Source: Isoetes taiwanensis (Eukaryota; Streptophyta; Lycopodiopsida; Isoetales; Isoetaceae). From it: a stretch of 64,000 bases of DNA. The notes under the pieces are model-generated. The model was not told the origin of the DNA and searched no databases. It saw nothing but the letters and a program-made list of their open reading frames with translations. The DNA is taken from contig JAJEKV010000002.1 of assembly GCA_021234155.1 (NCBI GenBank), positions 39,111,841 through 39,175,840 on the forward strand, read 5' to 3'. Each line of letters opens with the position of its first letter. Positions within the stretch are counted from its first letter, which is position 1. Of the stretch, positions 43,643 through 55,026 are shown in pieces. Both the position numbers and the translations under genes were made by a program.

Positions 43643-45300
43643 GAAGCATACCTCTAGTAGGACTTCACAAGTCTTGCTCTCAGCTCAAAGTTGATGCCTT
43701 ACTCCTAGATAGAAGTGCTCAAGAACACCTCTTTGTTATAGTCATCTAGACCCTCAGCATAGCAACCCAAGCTCAAGTTTTGGTACACCACTTCTGCTCA
43801 TGCCAAAGCGGTAAAACTTGACCTAATTTTGTTGTCTTTCCAATACAGTTTGGTTTAGCTGCCACATTGACACTTCCTATTTTTAGAATATCTAGAGCTA
43901 GAGTCTAGAGCTGCCCAAGTCACTCCACATCTAGAGTATTGGACCCCCCCCAAACCAACCTTTGCTAGGATCTTAGGGTATGTCCCAAACATCATGAAGG
44001 CTTGGAAAACAAACCTTAGTTTATGCCAGACCACATGTCCTGATGTCTATAGACTTGAAGGCTATAGATATGTCTCTCTTAATACTGCTCGAGCCATATC
44101 CCTTACTTAGAGAGCCCAAAATGTTGTAGGTGAGCTATTCAACCAGTCGTTGACCTGAGTCCTTAGACTCTAGGATATACGAGCGTTTGCGTGCGGAGTA
44201 CGAGGTCAGACCTATAGAAGAGCAAGAGGCACAACTTCTTGAAGACATTGAAGACCCAGGCAATGTACTGACAGATAAAGAGAGGATATTGAAAAAGCAG
44301 ACCCGAGAGAGGGAACCACAACAGCAAACACCTCTGCCAACAAAACAAGAGTGCAACCACCGGCCTATCAGCAATCTTCATCGAATGGGAAGAATATTGG
44401 GTAATCAACGGCATCAAGAATCTTCTGGATTATCAAGCTCCCAGCTACCACATCCACGAGCTCACATCAGAAAGAGGATCTCGACCCCTTCATCGACTCG
44501 GTGCACATGAGTTTCAAAAGGAGGAATGCGAGGCAGAAATATACAAGTACAAGAGTATGTCAGACAGAGAAGCCTGCATTAACATCATGACCTAGAGTTC
44601 GAGAGCATAATTTCCCGTCGAAAGGAAAATCATCACCACGATCTTGCAGCCTAGTGGCTCAAGGGGATGTCACGCAACATCAACAAAAGGATCAACCAAG
44701 CTACACAACTATAAAAAGCACCCAAGGCCGACCAAGACGAACTTCCATCTCCTTTGCACCAGTAGGAAAACTTTCATGACTTCATTGGTTCCAAAAATAG
44801 GAGATCGTGATGGAGAGAGGAGACACATATCAGGGGAGGAACATCTCCGACTTGAAGGCATATATCAGCATTAGGGGCAAGATCCAGGAGGAAGATATTA
44901 TGTCCGAATAAGAGTTCCAAATCCAGAAACACCTAGGAACCAAACGAACGACAACTTTAATGCTTCAACCAAGTAATTTGAGACTTGAGTAGACCAGACC
45001 CAAAGGATGGAGGAGATGACCCAGCCAGCATCCACAGATCACTCAAAGGCGACCAAGAGGAGCTATAATATGTGCAATAGAGGATGACCACACTTCCGGC
45101 ATAGGGGAGGCATCTCGCAACGAACAAATTCCAAGCAACAGAAGTCGCGCTCATAAATTCAACCTGCAGAGAAATGACACTGTCTATCTACTGATTGCCA
45201 TCTCAGAGCTTCGAATGCATGCAAGATTGGACGACTACATCAACTAGGTGATCCTACTCAAGCAATCAATGGCACTGCACATAACTTCATATCGCATATA

Positions 45301-46180
45301 GGGACGTTGAGCAATCACCGCATTCCACATGACGTGTAAGATATTAAGGAGGAGCATTCTCTAGTCAAGGGGCCACACCAAGGAACATTCGTTGCGACTT
45401 GGGATGATGAGCGTGAATCACGGATGAAAGGTCACCCCAACTATAGTAGCAGCATCTCAAGGAATCCCGGAATCAACCAAAACAAGGAATACACAGCAGG
45501 TAAGAAGAATCAAACATGATAGGAGGAAGGCAAACCCTAACGAAGTATAAACATTTAAGTATATCCTCTTGTATAATTTAGAAACGTGGAAGAATTGAAT
45601 CCCAATGTCTATTGTATATCTACAGTGCATATATGTCTATTGTATATATGTCTAATGCATATATGTCTATTGTATATCTCGAGTGCTCACACATATAGTG
45701 TAAAAACATGAGTTTAGAGTCATGTTTTAGGGATTTAATGTTTAGATCAAGAAACTCCATCACTTCGACTAACCAAAGGATGAAGCAAAGAAGCACAGCT
45801 ATAGCCCAAGATCAAGTCTTCGAATGGAAGAGGAAGTAAAGGGAGAAATGAATAGAGCCCAAGCAAAGCTTAGACTCCAAACACTTCGGGAAGTGCCCTC
45901 AAGTAGAAGATCGCTCCAGCACAACGTCAGGATGAGAGATAACACTGGTTATGTCAAGATCATTAGCGCTACACCATCTAGGTTTTGCACCAGGATATTT
46001 TCGGGACGCAACTCTACTCTCGTGGCAACGACAATACTTGACGACCTTATGAAAAATACTTTGTCCTTGTAAAATTAGAGGAGATTTTAAGCTTTCTTGT
46101 GTAGATTGGATGTACCATATCATATATTTGCAAGGAAGAAGGTAAACGTAATGCTTGTGTAGTGGTAGTGTCCAATGCAT
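45301..46180. other. Spacer with ATATGTCTATTGTAT repeats and an orphan open frame
   Basis: Four imperfect copies of ATATGTCTATTGTAT lie at about 45,606-45,682. An 82-codon plus-strand frame at 45,824-46,072 has no recognised domain. The surrounding text resembles LTR-type sequence, but no partner LTR is in the window. Confidence 0.4.
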
Positions 46181-46191
46181 CAATTTACCAA

Positions 46192-46756
46192 TGTTGTCGA
46201 TTCGCGTAGCGAATCGGCATTCTTGCTCAAGACGAGCATGCATGCATTGCATGCGTCGCATGCATGCATCGCATGCGTTTTAGGCCGTTCATCAGGTTGG
46301 GCGTTTGCTACTTATTGCAGAGTTCTTCATCGACGTTTCATCGGCGCTTCCTCTTCTCTCAGCAGTACCTTATTCTCTTTGATTTGTTTCCAGGCAGGGG
46401 AGGGGCTTCTTCCTGCCTGGTTTGGCCAATTTGGCGTTGCTTTCATGCTGTCCTTTCCGGCCTTTAGCCTTCATCCTGTGACCTTCGCCCCTCGATCCTA
46501 GTTTGTTAAGGAAGTCCTTTGGTATTCGGCGTTTTGTTGGTTTCATGCGAAGTCGCAGCGTGCAAGAATGTTGTCGATTCGCTTAAATCGGCATTCTTGC
46601 TCAAGACGCGAGCATGCATGCATTGCATGCGCCGCATGCATGCATCGCGATCGCGTTTTAGGCCGTTCATCGTTGGCGTTTGCTACTTATTGCGAGTTCT
46701 TCATCGACGTTTCATCGGCGCTTCCTCTTCTCAAAGAAGACCTTATTCTCTTTGAA
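46192..46756 (+). repeat. Direct duplication (units 377 bp apart) with RY-type palindromes
   Basis: Unit 1 at 46,192-46,382 and unit 2 at 46,569-46,756 share TGTTGTCGATTCGC, GGCATTCTTGCTCAAGACG, GTTTTAGGCCGTTCATC, TTCATCGACGTTTCATCGGC and CTTATTCTCTTTGA. A third, shorter piece (GGTTTCATGCGAGTCGCAG, TGCAAGAATGT) lies at 47,228-47,263 and matches 46,532-46,571. Each unit has clustered GCATGCATGCATTGCATGCG. Unit 1 also has a perfect CGATTCGC-GTA-GCGAATCG hairpin that is broken in unit 2. Confidence 0.8.
46236..46277. promoter_or_regulatory. Cluster of CATGCATG (RY/Sph-type) motifs, unit 1
   Basis: GCATGCATGCATTGCATGCG and GCATGCATGCATCGCATGCG lie back to back. CATGCA is the RY core recognised by plant B3-domain factors of the ABI3/FUS3/LEC2 group. 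No gene with an intact frame follows closely, so regulation is only a possibility. Confidence 0.4.
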
Positions 46757-46980
46757 CCCACCCTCCCCTTCTTTGTTTATTATATTTTGTACAAGTTACG
46801 TTTATCATGTTTTTCCACCGGTTGGGTGATGCTTTTTTCCGCCTTTGGGTGATGCTATTCTTTGGTATGTTTTCGTTTGTTGTTGGTGATGTGTGTGTAC
46901 GTGTTGGCGGCGCCATCCATTTTGACTTCTCCATGCGCGGGTTTTTGGGAGCGATTCTATGCCTTACGTTTGTCTAAGCC

Positions 46981-47066
46981 CCTTGCCGAAGGCTTATCAC
47001 TAGGGTTTTTCCTCGAAAACCCGAAAGGGCGGGGTTTTTTAATCCCGGTGATAAGCTTTCGGCAGG
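46981..47066. repeat. Long stem-loop with an inner terminator-like hairpin
   Basis: CCTTGCCGAAGGCTTATCAC (46,981-47,000) pairs with GTGATAAGCTTTCGGCAGG (47,048-47,066) with one mismatch and one bulge. The loop holds GGGTTTTTCCTCGAAAACCC and AAAACCCGAAAGGGCGGGG followed by TTTTTT. Such a fold could be a pre-miRNA-like or MITE-derived hairpin. Confidence 0.7.
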
Positions 47067-49100
47067 TACATCAGCCATTCATCTATTAGCATTGTATTTG
47101 TTTTGGGGTCCAAATGATATAATTGGATTTTCCCTTTATTTTTCGTGGGTAGTTCGCATGTGTGCGACTATCCACTGTCCACCATTGTAGAAAATCTGCT
47201 GAGATGAATGAGAAGCCTATCTATGCGTTTTGTTGGTTTCATGCGAGTCGCAGTGCAAGAATGTAAAGGCAAAGAAAGGTACCTAAATTGTGGATAAAGA
47301 AGTGGACGAGGAATTTCAGTGATGAAGAAGATATGTGGCTTAAAAAAAAAATATATTGTTTTCATGCATCCCAGCTAAAACTCCAACAAGTTAAGAGTTA
47401 CAATACCTCTTCATGTCGATGTCAGGAAGAAAGCTATAAAATTCTTGGGGATTACCCATGTGAAGTGACTCAAATGTATTTAGTTCTCTTTTATTCTATT
47501 CTATTATTAATTTAAGATGTGAGCTTACGTATTCTTTTATTATAATTTTTATGAGGCTATGCATACTTTATAAGTCTATGTTTTTTTTTGTTAAAATGGA
47601 ATAAGAATGTGAAACTAAATTCAATACATAAATGCAATCTCTAAAATTCGTTCCAAAATTAAAGCATAATCCCAAAATAAAGGAACACTGGTTTTTAATT
47701 CCTAAGATTGAATTGAATATCAGAAGTAGCTAGTAGTATTACTTCAATAACGTTAGATCTATTAGTTAACTAGTATTTCTGCTACATTGAATTGGATCAT
47801 TTAGTTTCAGTTCTATTTTGAGGTAAAAATAAGTACAACTTGTATAGACAAGAAATAAAAATTCTCAAAAAACATGGATATGATGCAGTCAGTCCCTTAC
47901 GTTTAAAAAATAAGATTATGCTCTTATATCCTTCCAATTTCTGAATTGTTTTACTCTCATCCGTTTTGACAATTACTTTCATGCCAGTTGAAATTTTCAA
48001 TTACATTAAAGTATTTGGTCAGTGTAATTCTATTCCATGAATTCAAACATAGAGTATTTGGACGATTTGTTTTTTTGAGACCCGGACTCACAAAAACCTT
48101 CACATGTCTGCATCATGATTGTTTTCACTGATGCAATTTCTAGGGAATCATATATAATGTTATTGACTATATACATACTAAGTGGACAGATTCTTGTAAC
48201 GAATGTATTGTAATGGATTATGTCGTGGATCGATATGCATGTCAAAATATTGTTGTTTGTGCAAAAGGAATTGAACTCGTCGTGCGCAACCTCCTCTTAA
48301 GCCCGGAACCTGGTTGGGTATCAAGAGTTATGGCTTTGCACCTATAGATTGTTCTTTCCAATACGGAGATTGTGACAGTGCGATGCATATTTCGTCACGA
48401 ACAGAAATATATTTTGTTCTTAGTGAGCATATAATATTAGGACTTTTGCTTACACCAGCAATACATGTAGTAGACATGTTAGAAGCACCATGTCAGTCTA
48501 CACTCAATGGTACTATAATGGCAACAATTACTGATATGGACAAAATGAGGGCAAAGTTGTCTTTTCACATAAGTAATGGAACACGTCTAGAAGATGCTAC
48601 TAAGTTCCACCTTTGCAGTGAAAACTTCATTTTATGATACGAAGACATTATACTTATATAGGGCAAGGTTAGTAGTTCTCTTCAAGAGCATTACATGTTT
48701 GATTATTTTCCAAATTTTAAAATCTTGTCACTACAACCACCATCTTAGCGTTTCTGGCAAGTCCTTCATAAAAAACATTTCCAACTATTTTTAAGTAACA
48801 ACGGTGCTTTTGTGGAGTACCTATGGAATCTTGTATTTTTGATACACAATCAATCACCAAACAATGTCAATGTAATCATTTTTGGGTTGCCCCTAGGGGG
48901 CAATCGCTTGTTTATATGGGTTTTCGGCATATTCCTGGTATATGTCGGTATATGCCAAGAACATCCGGAAAACTGCTCCAAACTCCCAGTAGCCTGTAAA
49001 CTCTCGGTTGCCCCTGTTGCTGGGCAGCCGCTCTAAAACCGTCTAACCGGCAAACCCTACTCTGATCAATCGATTCGATGAATCAGTAAACAAGCCGAAG
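47067..49100. other. Unassigned AT-rich spacer before the TBCC fragment
   Basis: Open frames here (for example 48,314-48,637, 107 codons) have no recognised domain, and no splice chain into the TBCC fragment could be built. If the TBCC locus were a split gene, its first exon should lie here, but no matching N-terminus was found. Confidence 0.4.
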
Positions 49101-49126
49101 CTCGCAGGAACAACATCTCAAGCTGA

Positions 49127-49998
49127 TTGGCAGGGCTTGGCGTCCGAGAATCAGAAGAAGTTAATGCTGCTGAAACTAGAGCAAAAATTGGCACGCTACT
49201 TGGTCAGGTTTCTGGGTTAGAAAAAATGGTGGCAGAAGCTAGCTTTTTCTTGCCCGCTTATGATATTCAGACTTCTCAGGCTACGATTAGCAAGCTCAAG
49301 GATAGGATTGGAGGTGCAGAGGCAGCGGCAATACCAAAGAAGAAATTTTCGTTTAAGAAGAAGAAACAGAAAGACTTGGAGCCCCAATAAAAGTGAAATG
49401 CAATGACATTGTTCAAGTGCAACGCAGTGGCAGTGTACAAAAGCCCTTCTCAGATGCTTTGGAAGAGAGTAGATTTATCCATAACGTGTACACCATAAAC
49501 AATAAAAAAGGTATGGTGGTTGTTCAGAATGCAGAGAGCTTAGATATCAGGGAAATTGTGCTTGCTGATCTGACTAACTGCACGGTCTATTTGAAGGGGA
49601 AGTTTCAGGCACTATCTATTCATCGTTTGAAGCAATGCAAAGTGTATGCTGGCCCTGTAACGGGATCTATTTTACTGGAGGAAGTAGATGGTTGTGTGTT
49701 AATGTTGGCCTCACACCAAATTAGGATTCACTCCACTAGAAACACTGACTTTTACTTGCGAGTTCGTAGTAGGTCCATAGTTGAATTTACAACAGGTGTC
49801 AGATTCGCTCCTTATAAATTTTATTACCATGGTATAGAACTTGATCTCAGTGAAGCAAATCTCTCAGAAGAAACAGGTCTATGGGAGAAGGTGGATGATT
49901 TTAGATGGCTTCGTGCCGCGCATTCTCCCAACTGGGGAGTTATTCCCAGCGAGCAGCAATTGGGTATGGTAGATGGCTCTAGCATAACTTCTGACTGA
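49127..49998 (+). pseudogene. Tubulin-folding cofactor C (TBCC/PORCINO-type), truncated and frameshifted
   Basis: In plants TBCC acts with cofactors D and E to release folded alpha/beta-tubulin dimers in the cytosol. The first frame (49,127-49,387) gives the linker helix and basic hinge: VSGLEKMVAEASFFLPAYD and AAIPKKKFSFKKKKQ. It ends at a TAA. The next part runs in another frame to 49,998 and is the complete C-terminal TBCC beta-helix: FQALSIHRLKQCKVYAGPVT, CVLMLASHQIRIH, FYLRVRSRSIVE, VDDFRWLRAAHSPNW. The conserved QIRIH Arg is present. A frame change lies between 49,388 and 49,393, and a TGA closes the frame just upstream of 49,127, so the N-terminal domain is missing. No intron is seen. 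It is most likely a pseudogene; a sequencing error at the hinge is the alternative. Confidence 0.85.
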
Positions 49999-50334
49999 AG
50001 CTGTTTATTTCCATCTCATAGATAATCTGAAGCGAAGAAGTGATTTTGTTTACAGTTTTGACATTCATTTTACTATTAATTGCTATTGTTGAAAGAAATT
50101 CAACTTGTTGTCTTCAATCGATTCGATGAAACATAGCAAGCAAACCCAGACTTTCGGTTTGTCACACAGGTTCGTGTTCATAATTTGTAATGTTCTGTGT
50201 TTGCCTGTTTCTCAGATTCGATGCAGGTTTTTGAAGGACGTTTTCTTATGAAGGATCTTCTTGCATGATGCATTTAAAGTAATGCATTAGCTGCATCTGC
50301 CCTGTCCAAAACCAGGTAGCTCCTAAGCTCAAAT

Positions 50335-50607
50335 TCAGTGCTTGATGGGTGTCTTTTTCCCATTTTTTCCAGCTTGACCATTTCTTTTCTTCTTTTTCTT
50401 TCTGGGTGGATCATTCCAGAGCAGGTTATGAGCGTTTGAAGGTTTCACCAAGATATGATTGTCCAGGCATTGTTTTTTAAATGGTTCATGGGGCTGATTT
50501 TCGGCATTTTTTTGGCCATCACGATAGTTTTTTCTGAAACGCTCACCGTCTGAGATGATATTTCCGCTGGAGTTCCTTTTTGGAGGCAGTACCGATGACG
50601 ATGGCAT
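50335..50607 (-). CDS. Hypothetical 90-residue ORF with a lysine-rich C-terminus
   Basis: The frame starts at an ATG (50,607) and ends at a TGA (50,335). It is polar throughout and ends in a basic run, PRKKKKKRNGQAGKNGKK. It has the look of the last exon of a nuclear or nucleolar protein, but no domain was recognised and no upstream exons were found. It may be chance. Confidence 0.25.
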   Translation of the reverse strand: MPSSSVLPPKRNSSGNIISDGERFRKNYRDGQKNAENQPHEPFKKQCLDNHILVKPSNAHNLLWNDPPRKKKKKRNGQAGKNGKKTPIKH

Positions 50608-52929
50608 TCAACGTTTTCTTGTGAGGCAGATTCATCTGCTGCTCTTCCATTCTAATACTGCACTTTTCATTGCATGGTATTCGATTTCTGATGCAGGTTT
50701 ACAAATCAGGCCTCTATGTTTTCGAAGCTTTTGGAATTTTTTATCCTTTCATTGAGAGCTTTTCTTGCTCAGGTTATTGTGGCATCTTTAAAGAAACTTT
50801 GTTCAAGGGAAACGGTGTTGAAAGGAAGCTTGCTGCAAGTATTATAGCCAGTTTTTTTTCAATCATTTTATCTTCGGATTTTGAGCCTTACATGCAATTT
50901 TGTTGATTCTGCAGTTGGGCCACCTCATCTTTCCGATTTGGGTGTTTGCTTTTATCTTGGGGTAAAACATGGAAGGATTTATTTGCTCCATGCTATGTTC
51001 TCATTTAGTAATTTCTCAATGTAGGTTTGCAGTCAGACTTTGGAGCAAGGGATTATTTCTTAGATCATTTCTAATTGTTTGCTCTCTAGCAAGTAACTGC
51101 ATCAGGCTGGTTCGTCTCTGTGGTAAAGCCCTATGAAAACACTTAATGTATGTTGTTAATCATTGTTAATAATTATTGCTAGAATACTCTCTGCAACGAG
51201 TATTGTTTGCCTTCTAATTGTTAGTGCATTTCCACAAAAGTTCATTCTCTACTCCTTTATGTTCACATTCTCTGCTCACAACAACTCACGTCCTCTGCTC
51301 CTTTTCTATTAGGCTCAGAGTAAAGTCTAAATATCACCACTGCCAAAGGTGGAGTTAGGGTCTTCTCGGAATATCAGGCCTGAGGAATGGGTGGTTGCTG
51401 TTGGCAGTCCCTTGCATCTACAAAATACTGTACCTCAACTGGAATTATCAAGTCAAGTTACAGATCATGGCGTATAATGCTATTTGTGATTGTGTTATCA
51501 CGCTTTTTTACTTCATGAATCATCACAACATCGAACAGTTGTATGTCCAACTTGATTCCTTCATATATACTGAACAACATGTTTGTTTACAGCATGTTTG
51601 TATATGGCAATGGCAACGTAGCAAGAGGCCGGGAAGAAAGGCTGCATATGTGGTTTGATCCAACACCAGATTTCCATCAATACATCCAGCTGCCTCAAGT
51701 CTATTAAATATTTTCAGAAAAATACATCAGGATGTTGGCTACTCCATTTCTTCACGTATGAATCTTGAGAAATTGGTTCATATCTCTGCCACAAAATTGC
51801 AGAACAATCATGCTTATCTTATTTATTTCTTTATTTTTATCTTAGGGCGTGCCACTCTTAAACACAGTTCTTAGTGGTATGTAGTTACATGACTTCCCAT
51901 TTTTGTACATGGACTTGCTTAAGTATTCCACTAAAGTATCTTATGTGTTTATACTGTGACCAGTAAAAAATGATCTGGAGTGGTTTTCCTGCTTTGAAGA
52001 AATTATGGCATGCAAATGCAATCCTAACTACAGCTATACAAAGTTGCATTTAGACGATCATTTTCACAAAGATATTTGCTTGCAACATATCTTTCCTTGC
52101 TTTTATGCCGTTTACTTTACTTATCCTAATATGGACTTGATTTTTCATCAGCAATAGTTTCTGATTGATATATACTTTGCATGTTGTACAATCAGAGCAT
52201 ATATTGCAATCATCTATTTCTACCTGTGAAGGATAGGCTTGGCATAAGTGGATCGATAGATACATTTTTCTTTTCCACCCTTTCCTTACCGAGATTACTT
52301 GAAAGATAGAAGGACCTTGTTTTTTGATGGAAGCATGCTATAAATGACGAGACTTAATCTTTGGTTTTATGTGGTAGAACCAACATTACTTGCATATATT
52401 TCATTGTCTTTAATGCCTTCCATTTTTTTCTTATCAGCTACACAATCTCCCTCTCCCCTCAGAGGCGTGTTATTTAACAACCACGATCATGTAGGAACCA
52501 AAACAATACACAAGGTTTTTGTGTGATCGAATATTAAGAAAATATAAATAGATTTTGTTCTAAATGTTCAGGGTTATGGCTTTGAATTGATTATCAAAAC
52601 ATGACTTCGAACTATGATTTAAGCCCCTTCACCCTCCGGCCATGGAGGGCAACCCTCCGTGCACAGCACCTTGTTAGTCTTGTATTTGTTTTTAATTTGT
52701 ATATTTATATGCTTTGTTATTCTTGAGTTTGTTTGCTCATTTCCCTTGTTGTGTGAATCTAATAACATGTCAGCTACAATTACAAACTGCTCCCAAGAAC
52801 ACCACCAAATTCTTCTATAGTAATTTCTTGGAAGACAATTATATGGATAGACAGATTTGATGATGTTTTTGAGAGCAATTTACAAATATAGCCCACTTGT
52901 TATCTGGTTCACATAGCAAAGGAGAACCA
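50608..52929. other. Unassigned spacer between the TBCC fragment and the inverted repeat
   Basis: This is AT-rich DNA without recognised genes or repeats. Short open frames (60-90 codons) on both strands lack motifs. The 3' UTR of the TBCC locus would fall at the left edge of this region and the DNA before it. Confidence 0.4.
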
Positions 52930-53596
52930 GCAGGCGTCTCCCAGGTATGTTGGATCCCGTGGCACACATCTCCCAGATTTGTTGGATCCAGTTTTGGGCT
53001 CATGCACAGGCCAACTTGCTTGTTTGCTTGTTTCTTGTGGAGCACCATGGCCAGCTTTGAATTCTAATAAGCATCTTGCGCTCTTTGGCTTCACTGTCAA
53101 TTTCGGTTTGCCCCTTCGAATTGGTGTTGTTTTATCTGTTTCTTATGTGGGTGCTCTTGCTTTTCTTCTTTGGTCTATTTGATGCTTTAACCCTGACTAG
53201 ATTTGATTTTGGATTAGGATCAATGTGTTTTCGGATCAAGGGTTTCTCTCTCCTCTGTTAGCTTTCCATAGTTCTTTGCTCAAATCCCTCTTCTGCGCTG
53301 TTGCTTCTTTGCCACGTGTACGATCCATGTTTTTTTCTCAGGAGACGATGGTTTAGTCAACGGCTTCAGGTTTTTTAATTAAAAAAAAAAAATAGGAAGG
53401 ATGACCGAGGAATAGCATCTATCTGGCCAGATCTGAAATTTAGTAGGGCAGCATATAAATAGCAGGAAAATTCCCTGCTTTGAAATCATGGTTTGGTTTC
53501 CCTTTGTAGTCCTCTAGAAATAGCAGGTTAGAATTCTATATTAACAGGTAAGCTTAAAACTTGTGGGAAATCTTCCTTCCAACTCTAGAAAGTTTC
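52930..53596 (+). repeat. Large inverted repeat, left arm
   Basis: This arm, from AGCAGGCGTCTCCC to CTAGAAAGTTTC, matches the reverse complement of 57,362-58,036 over its whole length at roughly 90% identity by eye. Landmarks in both arms are GTTGGATCCCGTGGCAC, TTGTGGAGCACCATGGCCA, CAGGAGACGATGGTT, AACGGCTTCAGGTTTTTTAA and TTCCTTCCAACTCTAGAAAG. A TATAAATA box at 53,454 points rightwards. The arms do not start TG or end CA, so they are not plain LTRs. Confidence 0.9.
53454..53461 (+). promoter_or_regulatory. TATA box in the left arm
   Basis: TATAAATA is flanked by GGGCAGCA and GCAGG. The right arm keeps it on the minus strand at 57,497-57,504. Both boxes point into the spacer. Function is inferred only from conservation. 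Confidence 0.45.
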
Positions 53597-54752
53597 CGAA
53601 CCGAGGCCGCAGGCTTGGGGCAGGGGTGTGGGTAGGTAAGTTTGGGAGTGGATTTTGTTGAATTGGCCTTAAAGGGCAAACCCTTACTCCTCTTGGTGGG
53701 TGGGCATATTCGATATATACATGAATATTCCCTGTAACCATTCTTAACCTGTTGTTGTAGGTAACCTCTTAGTGGAGGACGTAGAATACTTTCTTTCTGC
53801 TGGATAGATTTTTGCTGGTTCTAGTAAGATCACAGCCTTCTACAAACTTTATTGATCCTTTTTAGCTGCAACCGGGTAAAATGGCTGGACATCAAACAAG
53901 TTGAACACTCTCTTACGACATATAGTTCTTTGTTATAACTTTCTACTGATCGTTGTCGCATCTACATACACTAACAAAGTGCTCTACACCTTGTTTGAGG
54001 AGGACATCGAGGATTATAAGCTTGTCACTGTGAATTTGCAACCAATGCCTGCTTTGAAATATGCACTCGAATAGATGCAGACCAGATAAGTTCACATTTG
54101 TCTATGTCCTTTCTATATGCACCTCTATGAGATACACGCAATTGTTAGAACTTCTCTTGTTAATATGTACAACAATTATGGAGATCTAGAGTATGCAAAA
54201 GCAGCATTTGATAAAATATGTAAGAAGACCAAAATTATAATATCTATCAATTGTAGTAAGGACATAGATGATATAACAAAATAAATGTAACTTGGGAAAC
54301 CAATTGTTATTAAACATTTTGAGCAATATAAATAAATAACTTGTTATATGGATTTTAAACGTTAATCTATTGTAATGCATGTCTTATTTTATTCAAATTG
54401 GCCCATGTCACAGAAAAAATAAATAAATAAATAAATAAATAATGCATGGCTTGGAATGTGGCAGAATATGATTAAGCAAACTGACATTAGCAAGGATATA
54501 AATTAGAACGAATTTGCTATGATAACTATTGGTTGTGAAGAAAATAAAAAAAGGGGGGAAAAGTGATCGTCAAGAAACAACGCAGGTGCGTTTGTCGGAA
54601 TTGCTCTAAAATGGCTACAGTTGATCGGTTTGCTCAGATTGGCATCACAGCTATTGCAGGGTCGGCATCACAGCTATTGCTGGGTGTTGCAGTGCATCTA
54701 GAACGATGGCAGGTAGTCAAAATCTGAAAAGGATGATGCTCTCAGGTTCTCA
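53597..54752. other. Left part of the inverted-repeat spacer, unassigned
   Basis: No gene is recognised. A microsatellite (AAAT)n lies at 54,414-54,442. The 66-codon minus-strand frame ending at 53,541 overlaps the arm and is not conserved in the other arm. Confidence 0.4.
54414..54442. repeat. (AAAT)n microsatellite
   Basis: About seven consecutive AAAT units are present. Confidence 0.9.
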
Positions 54753-54880
54753 TGGCTCTGGCTTATCTAGCCGGAATTGACTGGCAGCGAGGAATCGCCC
54801 TATAAGCTCTGGGTTTTCTACCTGGAATGCATCTATAGCAGCGGATCGCTGGTTGGTGCTTTAATCTGAGGTGGTCAATC
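54752..54880 (+). repeat. Repeat R2, copy 2
   Basis: This matches 43,188-43,312 (CTGGCTTATCTAGCCGGAAT, TAAGCTCTGGGTTTTCTACC, GCGGATCGCTGGTTG). Here it lies directly before the palindrome and primer-binding site of a copia element, so R2 may be the end of that element's LTR. Confidence 0.75.
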
Positions 54881-54891
54881 TGAGGAGCTCC

Positions 54892-54970
54892 AAATCGTAT
54901 AGCCATGCTGCCCCACTTAGCTCTGATAAGTGGTATCAGAGCCAAGTGGGGCAGCATGGTTATACGATTT
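54892..54970. repeat. 37-bp palindrome spanning a primer-binding site
   Basis: The left arm 54,892-54,928 and right arm 54,934-54,970 are complementary at 35 of 37 positions around a 5-nt loop (AGTGG). The right half contains most of the tRNA-Met primer-binding site. The two mismatches are C/T changes, which still pair as G-U in RNA. Confidence 0.92.
54931..54943 (+). promoter_or_regulatory. Copia primer-binding site (TGGTATCAGAGCC)
   Basis: This is a perfect match to the plant initiator tRNA-Met-complementary site. It is followed within about 100 bp by the gag coding region. The bases before it do not form a clear ...CA LTR end, because the palindrome has replaced it. Confidence 0.8.
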
Positions 54971-55026
54971 GAAGCGTCCTTACTGAGTGGGGTAGAGGTT
55001 TTTAATGGCGGATCCGGTTTTCAAGT

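Larger units (their letters stand above)
43383..45300 (+). mobile_element. Repeat family R1, copy 2 (not interrupted)
   Basis: This copy aligns with the three pieces of copy 1 and lacks both the TRIM-like and the hAT insertion. The open frame at 44,187-44,510 (IEEQEAQLLEDIEDPGNVLT) corresponds to a frame-shifted homologue near 33,760-33,860, so R1 once had coding capacity, possibly gag-like. It serves as an empty-site control for both insertions. Confidence 0.75.

Noticed and set aside
46236-46277. CATGCATG cluster as proof of a seed-specific promoter
   Set aside because: The motif is short and palindromic and lies in a duplicated block without an intact downstream gene; kept only as a possibility.
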